From NCBI GenBank assembly GCA_039920165.1, contig JBDSEG010000428.1:1-11382 (forward strand): a stretch of DNA of 11,382 nt, read 5' to 3'. The stretch is from JBDSEG01 sp039920165 (lineage in GTDB: Bacteria; Pseudomonadota; Gammaproteobacteria; Burkholderiales; Burkholderiaceae_C). Below are positions 7,218 through 11,382 of the stretch, piece by piece. The notes beneath the pieces were generated by a model. The model saw only the letters and a list, made by a program, of their open reading frames with translations. It ran no database searches and was not told the DNA's origin. The translations under genes and the position numbers were made by a program. The stretch's first letter is position 1. Each line of letters opens with the position of its first letter.

Positions 7218-7235
7218 GCGCCGCCATCGGCGCTC
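7216..7235 (+). terminator. hairpin overlapping the stop codon of the YqaA-type gene
   Basis: GAGCGCCG, loop CCAT, CGGCGCTC: eight perfect pairs with a tetraloop, starting inside the TGA stop (7215-7217). No T-run follows. It stands eight nt before a second hairpin, so the pair may act together at the 3' end of the transcript. Confidence 0.45.
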
Positions 7236-7243
7236 CGGAATGA

Positions 7244-7269
7244 ATCAAGGGCGCCGAGGCGCCCTTGAT
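7244..7269. terminator. hairpin between convergent genes, probable shared terminator
   Basis: ATCAAGGGCGC, loop CGAG, GCGCCCTTGAT: eleven perfect pairs and a tetraloop. It lies 26 nt after the YqaA-type stop and 17 nt past the phasin stop on the other strand, so it can serve both transcripts. Neither side carries a long T-run; the T-richness is modest in both directions (CGTTGGGT; TCATTCC on the minus strand). Confidence 0.7.
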
Positions 7270-7286
7270 CGTTGGGTCAAGGCCAA

Positions 7287-7778
7287 TCAGGCCGGCTTGC
7301 GCGTCGCGGTCCGACGGCTCGATGCCTTGACGAGCGTCGTCGGCTTGGCGGCGGCCTTGCGGGCGACCGCTTTGCGCGCCGGCTTGGCGAGTTGAGCTTC
7401 GAGCGCCGCCACACGCGCCTCGAGCGCCTGCAGATCCTTCGCGGCGGGAACGCCGAGCCTGGCAAGCGCCTTGGCGGTGCGGTCCTCGAAGATCGATTCG
7501 ATCTTGTCCCAGCGCTGGCCGGCGCGAGCCTGGACTTCGCCCGCCATGCTGCTCATGCGGGTCGACACTTCACCGAGCTTTTCCTCGGCCGCCGACTGCG
7601 TTTTTTTCTGCAGCGTGGCGCCTTCCTTGACAAGCGCTTCGAAGACCTTGCCGCCTTCGGCCTGCGCCTTGGCAAAAGCGCCGAGGCCGGCGAGCCAGAT
7701 CTGCTGCGCCGACTCCTTCACGCTGCCTGCACTGAAGGTGGCCTCACTCTCGGACGACTTGTCGCTCTTCTTGACCAT
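7287..7778 (-). CDS. phasin family protein (polyhydroxyalkanoate granule-associated) with basic tail
   Basis: 163 residues. The core SAQQIWLAGLGAFAKAQ (23-39) followed by GGKVFEALVKEG (42-53) is the signature of the PhaI/PhaF-type phasin family, amphipathic proteins that coat intracellular polyester granules. After a helical middle (to about 110), LQALEARVAALEAQL (117-130) is a short leucine-heptad coiled coil, likely for oligomerisation. The last 30 or so residues are Lys/Ala/Arg-rich (KPARKAVARKAAAKP and on to RKPA), like the histone H1-like DNA-binding tail of PhaF, which in pseudomonads attaches granules to the nucleoid. That role is inferred here. The ATG at 7778 has AGGA about nine nt upstream. 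No PHA synthase or depolymerase gene is in the window. Confidence 0.87.
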   Translation of the reverse strand: MVKKSDKSSESEATFSAGSVKESAQQIWLAGLGAFAKAQAEGGKVFEALVKEGATLQKKTQSAAEEKLGEVSTRMSSMAGEVQARAGQRWDKIESIFEDRTAKALARLGVPAAKDLQALEARVAALEAQLAKPARKAVARKAAAKPTTLVKASSRRTATRKPA

Positions 7779-7823
7779 GGTGCGTGTCCTGGCGGTGATG
7801 GTTGGGCGGCGGGTGCAGGGCGC

Positions 7824-7829
7824 ACTATA
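7824..7829 (-). promoter_or_regulatory. possible -10 element for the phasin gene
   Basis: The minus strand reads TATAGT (five of six bases of the -10 consensus) 45 nt upstream of the phasin ATG. At 18 nt spacing the -35 position reads TTCCCG, only a partial match. The 129-nt gap before the CusF-like gene is large enough for a separate promoter. Weak support. Confidence 0.3.
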
Positions 7830-7907
7830 GGAGCGCGATCGGACTCGCGGGAATGTTTTCTCTTGGGGGCGCTGCCCTACTGCGCCGAGGCGCGTTGACG
7901 CTTCGGG

Positions 7908-8189
7908 CTATCGCGCCGCTTCGATCGCGGTGACGACGAAGGCGCCGCCCGTCTTGGTGGCGCTAAAGCGAACCTTGTCGCCCGTCTGGACCTTGTCGAG
8001 CAGCGCAGCATCCTCGACCTGGAACACCATCGTCATGCCCGGCATGTCGAGGTTCTTGATCTCGCCGTGCTTCAACGTGATCTTGCGCGCCGACTTGTCG
8101 ATCTTGCGCACCTCGCCTTCGGTCATGTCGGCGGCGACAGCGACGAATGCAAACGATCCGAGGATGAGGGCGGCAAGAATCTTGTTCAT
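7908..8189 (-). CDS. CusF-like periplasmic copper-binding protein
   Basis: 93 residues. Residues 1-20 are a signal peptide (NK, then a hydrophobic core, cleavage likely after VAVAA). The mature 73 residues form a small beta-barrel of the CusF/CopX type: EGEVRKIDKSARKITLKHG, LDMPGMTMVFQV and TGDKVRFSATKTGGAFVVTAI. In E. coli CusF the Cu(I)/Ag(I) site is His36, Met47, Met49 and a stacking Trp44. Here His41, Met52 and Met54 are in place, but the Trp position is Met49 (MPGMTM). A metallochaperone or copper-buffer role in the periplasm is inferred from the family. No cusCBA efflux genes, copper ATPase or regulator are nearby, so it is an orphan copy. It is transcribed divergently from argB, 132 nt apart. 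No clear Shine-Dalgarno sequence is seen. Confidence 0.87.
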   Translation of the reverse strand: MNKILAALILGSFAFVAVAADMTEGEVRKIDKSARKITLKHGEIKNLDMPGMTMVFQVEDAALLDKVQTGDKVRFSATKTGGAFVVTAIEAAR

Positions 8190-8286
8190 GGGCGTGGTGA
8201 TGGCGAGAGGTTGTCAAAGCGGAACCGGCGGATGGACCCGGCGTGGCGCGGGAAGTTCCGTGCCGCCGCAAGCACGGGGCCGAATC

Positions 8287-8292
8287 TACAAT
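8287..8292 (+). promoter_or_regulatory. possible -10 element for argB
   Basis: TACAAT (five of six bases of TATAAT) ends 29 nt before the argB ATG, implying a short leader of about 20-25 nt. The -35 position (about 8264-8269) is G/C-rich and does not match. No clear ARG-box-like palindrome was seen in the 132-nt divergent gap. Confidence 0.35.
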
Positions 8293-8321
8293 TCTTCGCA
8301 GCTTTGCCTGCCTGGACTTTC

Positions 8322-9239
8322 ATGACCGCTACCTCAGACGCCGCTGCGATTCCCGACCTGTCGCACATCGCGGCGCGCGACAAGGCCGAGATCCTGGCCC
8401 AGGCGCTGCCCTACATTCGCAAGTTTCACGGCAAGACCATCGTCATCAAATACGGCGGTAACGCGATGACCGACCCGGGGCTGCAGCAGGATTTTGCCGA
8501 GGATGTGGTGCTGCTCAAGCTGGTCGGCATGAACCCGGTGGTGGTGCACGGCGGCGGGCCGCAGATCGAGGAGGCGCTCGCCAAGCTCGGCAAGAAGGGC
8601 ACCTTCATCCAGGGCATGCGCGTGACCGACGCCGAGACCATGGAAGTCGTCGAATGGGTGCTCGCCGGCCAGGTGCAGCAGGATATCGTCGGCCTGATCA
8701 ATGTGGCCGGTGGCAAGGCGGTGGGACTGACCGGGCGCGACGGCGGGCTGATCCGGGCCCGCAAGCTGCGCATGGTCGACCGCACCGACCCGAGCAAGGA
8801 GCACGATGTCGGCCAGGTCGGCGAGATCGAATCGATCGACCCGAGCGTGGTGCGGGCGCTGCAGGACGACCAGTTCATCCCGGTCATCTCGCCGCTTGGT
8901 TTCGGCAAGGACAACGAGAACTACAACATCAACGCCGACGTCGTCGCCGGCAAGCTGGCCGAGGTGCTGAAGGCCGAGAAGCTGATGATGCTGACCAATA
9001 CGCCGGGCGTGCTCAACAAGGCCGGTGAACTGCTGACCGACCTGACCGCGCGCGAGATCGACGATCTCTTCGCCGATGGCACCATCAGCGGCGGCATGCT
9101 GCCGAAGATCGGCTCGGCGCTCGACGCCGCCAAGAACGGCGTGAATACGGTCCACATCATCGACGGCCGAGTGCCGCACGCGATGCTGCTGGAAGTGCTG
9201 ACCGACCAGGCCTACGGGACCATGATCCGCTCCCACTGA
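8322..9239 (+). CDS. argB: acetylglutamate kinase ArgB
   Basis: 305 residues from the ATG at 8322 (MTATSD). The frame is open further upstream, but that part is antisense to the CusF-like gene and not family-like. The enzyme phosphorylates N-acetyl-L-glutamate with ATP, the second step of arginine synthesis, in the cytoplasm. Amino acid kinase motifs: VIKYGGNAM (41-49, phosphate-binding Lys43), VVVHGGGPQI (73-82), GLTGRDGGLIRARK (135-148), NINADVVAGKLAEVL (202-216), LTNTPGVL (224-231) and SGGMLPKI (256-263). The N-terminal helix AEILAQALPYIRKFHG (22-37) is the extension found in hexameric, arginine-inhibited enzymes such as those of Pseudomonas and Thermotoga and lacking in dimeric E. coli ArgB. 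Feedback inhibition by arginine is therefore likely (inference). A hairpin follows the stop. Confidence 0.97.
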   Translation: MTATSDAAAIPDLSHIAARDKAEILAQALPYIRKFHGKTIVIKYGGNAMTDPGLQQDFAEDVVLLKLVGMNPVVVHGGGPQIEEALAKLGKKGTFIQGMRVTDAETMEVVEWVLAGQVQQDIVGLINVAGGKAVGLTGRDGGLIRARKLRMVDRTDPSKEHDVGQVGEIESIDPSVVRALQDDQFIPVISPLGFGKDNENYNINADVVAGKLAEVLKAEKLMMLTNTPGVLNKAGELLTDLTAREIDDLFADGTISGGMLPKIGSALDAAKNGVNTVHIIDGRVPHAMLLEVLTDQAYGTMIRSH

Positions 9240-9243
9240 ATGG

Positions 9244-9287
9244 CGCCCCCCGTCCGACGGGTACGTCGGCCGACCTCCGAGGGGGCG
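9244..9287 (+). terminator. G/C-rich hairpin after argB, possible dispersed-repeat type element
   Basis: CGCCCCC (9244-9250) pairs with GGGGGCG (9281-9287). Inside it CCGAC (9254-9258) pairs with GTCGG (9265-9269), and the palindrome GTCGGCCGAC lies at 9265-9274. No T-run follows. The form (C-run, inner hairpin, CTCCGAGGGGG end) resembles G/C-rich intergenic elements that recur in Burkholderiales genomes. Only one copy is in this window, so the repeat nature is unproven. Confidence 0.45.
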
Positions 9288-9344
9288 GCGGGCCGGCTTG
9301 CGAGCGGTCCGGCGCTCGGCCCGCGTCAGCGCGATGAAGATCCG

Positions 9345-10061
9345 ATGAAGCGCATCTGGTTGTTCGACCTCGACAACACGTTGCACGACGCGAGCCACGC
9401 CTCTTTCGGACCGTTCAACGAAGCGATGAGCGCCTATATCGGGCGCCATCTCGGGCTTGATCCGACCGGCGCCTCGGCGCTGCGCCAGCGCTACTGGGAC
9501 CACTACGGCGCGACGCTGCTCGGCCTGGTGCGCCATCACGGCGTGCAGCCGAGCCACTTTCTGGAAGAGACGCATCGATTGCCGGGTCTGGAGGACCGCT
9601 TGCGGACCAGCGCGCACGACCGCGCCGCGCTCGCCCGCCTGCCCGGACGCAAATGGATTCTTACCAATGCGCCGCGCGCCTATGCGCTTCGGGTGTTGCG
9701 CCAACTGCGCCTCGCGCGCCATTTCTGCGGCGTGATCGGCATCGACGATATGACGATGTTTGGCCAGCTGCGGCCCAAGCCCGACGCGCGTATGTTCCGC
9801 CGCCTGCTGGCGCGGCTGAAGGTGCCGGCGCATCGCTGTGTTCTGGTCGAAGACACGCTCGAACATCAGAAGGCCGCGCATGCCCTCGGAATCCGGTCGG
9901 TGTGGATGCAGCGCTATCTCGACGGGCGCTTTCGCGGCACCCTTCGTGACGGAATCAACGCCGGCGCAAAACGCCGTGAAGTTGGTGTTCACCCTTGCCG
10001 AAAGCCGCCCTATGTATATGCAAGAATCAAATCGCTGCATCGCTTGTACGGCTTGAAATGA
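9345..10061 (+). CDS. HAD-family hydrolase, probable pyrimidine 5'-nucleotidase
   Basis: 238 residues from the ATG at 9345. The frame is open back to 9240, but that stretch is the G/C-rich hairpin and encodes nothing family-like. HAD motifs: I, WLFDLDNTLHD with nucleophile Asp8 and Asp10; II, WILTNAP with Thr107; III, Lys145 in RPKPDARMF; IV, VLVEDTLEH with Glu169 and Asp170. The alpha-helical cap (about 18-95) carries RQRYWDHYGATLLGLVRHHGV (residues 48-66), characteristic of the Sdt1/pyrimidine 5'-nucleotidase branch, which dephosphorylates nucleoside monophosphates. The exact substrate is not fixed by sequence. Placement between argB and slmA is recurrent in Burkholderiales. The stop overlaps the slmA start in an ATGA junction, so the two are probably co-translated. 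Confidence 0.87.
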   Translation: MKRIWLFDLDNTLHDASHASFGPFNEAMSAYIGRHLGLDPTGASALRQRYWDHYGATLLGLVRHHGVQPSHFLEETHRLPGLEDRLRTSAHDRAALARLPGRKWILTNAPRAYALRVLRQLRLARHFCGVIGIDDMTMFGQLRPKPDARMFRRLLARLKVPAHRCVLVEDTLEHQKAAHALGIRSVWMQRYLDGRFRGTLRDGINAGAKRREVGVHPCRKPPYVYARIKSLHRLYGLK

Positions 10062-10783
10062 ACTCTGCCGCGGACCCGCCTGAGACCCCCGCCGAGCTTG
10101 CAGAGCCGGGGGCACCCGTGTTGCCTGAAGCACCGCAGGCGCCGCTGCTGGCGGCGGCGGGGTTGCCCGGTCTTGCGCCGGTACTCGCCCCCGTACCCAC
10201 CCGCAAGCGGCCCAAGCCGGGCGAGCGCCGGGTGCAGATCCTGCAAACCCTGGCGCAGATGCTCGAGCAGCCGGGCGCCGAGCGCGTCACGACCGCCGCG
10301 CTCGCGGCCCGTCTCGAGGTGTCCGAAGCGGCGCTGTACCGCCACTTCGCGAGCAAGGCGCAGATGTTCGAAGGACTCATCGAGTTCATCGAGCAGTCGG
10401 TCTTCACGCTCGTTGGCCAGATCGCCGAGCGCGAGGCCGAGGGAACGGTGCAGGTGCGCCGGGTGCTCACCATGCTGCTGCAGTTCGCGGAAAGGAATCC
10501 GGGCATGACGCGGGTGATGGTGGGCGATGCGCTGGTGTTCGAGAACGAACGCCTGGTCGCACGCATGAACCAGTTTTTCGACCGCATCGAGTCGCAATTG
10601 CGCCAGAGCCTGCGCGAGCGCGCGCATGCCGCCGGCTCGGCCACGCCGACGGTCGATGCGAACGTACAGGCCGCCGTGTTGACGGCCTTCGTCGTCGGCC
10701 GCATGCAGCGCTTCACGCGCGCCGGCTTCAAGCGCAGCCCGACTGAACAGCTCGAAGCGGCGCTCGCGATGCTGCTGGGTTGA
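10058..10783 (+). CDS. slmA: nucleoid occlusion factor SlmA (TetR family)
   Basis: 241 residues from the ATG at 10058, which overlaps the nucleotidase stop (ATGA). SlmA binds specific chromosomal sites and blocks FtsZ ring assembly over the nucleoid. The TetR-type DNA-binding domain begins at about residue 50 (KPGERRVQILQTLAQMLEQ), with the helix-turn-helix TTAALAARLEVSEAALYRHF (78-97) followed by SKAQMFEGLIEFIEQSVF, a stretch close to E. coli SlmA. The C-terminal ligand/dimer domain contains LLQFAERNPGMTRVMVGDAL (140-159) and FDRIESQLRQSL. E. coli SlmA has 198 residues; the excess is an N-terminal tail of about 48 residues rich in Pro, Ala and Leu. A start further downstream cannot be excluded, but the ATGA junction supports this one. 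The stop codon is overlapped by the pdeM TTG. Confidence 0.9.
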   Translation: MNSAADPPETPAELAEPGAPVLPEAPQAPLLAAAGLPGLAPVLAPVPTRKRPKPGERRVQILQTLAQMLEQPGAERVTTAALAARLEVSEAALYRHFASKAQMFEGLIEFIEQSVFTLVGQIAEREAEGTVQVRRVLTMLLQFAERNPGMTRVMVGDALVFENERLVARMNQFFDRIESQLRQSLRERAHAAGSATPTVDANVQAAVLTAFVVGRMQRFTRAGFKRSPTEQLEAALAMLLG

Positions 10784-11382
10784 GCCCGATCGAGTTCGCC
10801 ATCGGCGCCGAGCCGCTGGTGCTCCTGCCGCAGAAGGCGATCTGGCTGCCGCTGCGCAAGACCTTGCTGGTGGCCGATGCGCATATCGGCAAGGCGGTCA
10901 GCTTTCGCGCCCTCGGCGTGCCGGTGCCGCGCGGCACGACGAGTCAGACGCTGGACGTGCTGAGCCTGCTTGTCGAGGCATACGGCGCTCGACGAATCGT
11001 CTTTCTCGGCGACTTTCTGCATTCGGCGCGCTCGCACGCCGTCCGCACGCTGGCGGCGGTGGCGCGCTGGCGCGACCGGAATGCCGCACTCGACCTGGTG
11101 CTGGTGCGTGGGAATCACGATGCCCGGGCTGGCGATCCGCCCGCCGCATGGCGCATAGCCTGTGTCGACGAGCCCTGGATGCTGGGCGGCCTCGCCCTCA
11201 GCCATCATCCACGCGCGCGCGCCGAAGGCTATGTGCTGGCCGGCCATCTGCATCCGTGCATCGGTGTCGCCGGGCGTGCCAACGACCACCTGCGGCTACC
11301 GTGCTTCTGGTTCGGACCCGGCGTCGGCGTGCTGCCGGCGTTCGGCGCCTTTACCGGCATGCACCCGGTGCGGCCGGCCGCC
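10780..11382 (+). CDS. pdeM: ligase-associated DNA damage response endonuclease PdeM (3' partial)
   Basis: 201 codons, still open at the window edge; probably only the last 10-25 residues are missing. The only plausible start is TTG at 10780, overlapping the slmA TGA by 4 nt. An in-frame stop at 10744 blocks any longer form, and the next candidate, GTG at 10819, would cut off conserved N-terminal residues. Calcineurin-like metallophosphoesterase motifs are complete: ADAHIGKA (Asp33, His35), FLGDFLHS (Asp78), RGNHDA (Asn112, His113), LSHHP (His142/143) and AGHLHP (His156, His158). FRALGVPVPRG and FGPGVGVLPAFGAFTG are diagnostic of the PdeM family. Such genes often lie beside a DEXH helicase (Lhr-like) and an ATP-dependent ligase in DNA-repair clusters, and any such partner would lie to the right of the window. 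Substrate and in vivo role are poorly known. Confidence 0.92.
   Translation, partial: MSPIEFAIGAEPLVLLPQKAIWLPLRKTLLVADAHIGKAVSFRALGVPVPRGTTSQTLDVLSLLVEAYGARRIVFLGDFLHSARSHAVRTLAAVARWRDRNAALDLVLVRGNHDARAGDPPAAWRIACVDEPWMLGGLALSHHPRARAEGYVLAGHLHPCIGVAGRANDHLRLPCFWFGPGVGVLPAFGAFTGMHPVRPAA

Noticed and set aside
8212..8217. Perfect TTGACA on the minus strand upstream of the CusF-like gene
   Set aside because: It is only 22 nt from the start codon, so the -10 element would fall at the ATG; the 17-nt-spaced hexamer (CGCCCA) does not match.
8334..10133. Minus-strand open frame of 599 codons opposite argB and the nucleotidase
   Set aside because: argB and the HAD nucleotidase carry complete family motifs on the plus strand; the opposite frame has none.

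Overview
The window looks like a core chromosomal segment of a high-GC betaproteobacterium, most likely of the order Burkholderiales. The supports are strong G/C bias at third codon positions, a Bug-type (TctC) periplasmic receptor, a dusB-fis-purH gene string, a phasin, and an argB / pyrimidine 5'-nucleotidase / slmA string. Assignment below order level is not possible by eye. There are 13 genes: eleven appear complete, and two run off the window edges (imuA on the left, pdeM on the right). No RNA gene, CRISPR array, insertion sequence, phage gene or attachment site was seen.

Layout. (1) 1-2296, plus strand: imuA (5' partial) and imuB, the accessory pair of SOS mutasome translesion synthesis. 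Their usual partner, the error-prone polymerase gene dnaE2/imuC, is not next to imuB. (2) 2384-3397, plus: an orphan Bug/TctC solute receptor with a signal peptide and no TctA/TctB membrane genes. (3) 3398-3750: a convergent gap with two hairpins and lower GC. (4) 3751-6634, minus: dusB, fis and purH, each overlapping the next by 4 nt (ATGA and GTGA junctions), so they form one translationally coupled operon for tRNA dihydrouridylation, nucleoid/transcription control and the last two steps of IMP synthesis. (5) 6732-7217, plus: a small YqaA-type (DedA-related) membrane protein, ending in two back-to-back hairpins. (6) 7287-8189, minus: a phasin with a Lys/Ala-rich tail and a small exported CusF-like copper protein. 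(7) 8322-11382, plus: argB (arginine synthesis), then after a G/C-rich hairpin a HAD-family nucleotidase, slmA (nucleoid occlusion) and pdeM (DNA-damage phosphoesterase). The last three are joined by 4-nt overlaps (ATGA and TTGA).

Two themes recur. DNA-damage and chromosome-maintenance functions sit at both ends (imuAB on the left, slmA-pdeM on the right). Overlapping stop/start junctions tie together genes of otherwise unrelated pathways. I found no convincing undescribed system. The points most worth a second look are the missing dnaE2, the slmA-pdeM coupling with a TTG start, the Pro/Ala-rich extension of SlmA, the Trp-to-Met change in the CusF-like metal site, and the odd composition of the 3398-3750 gap.
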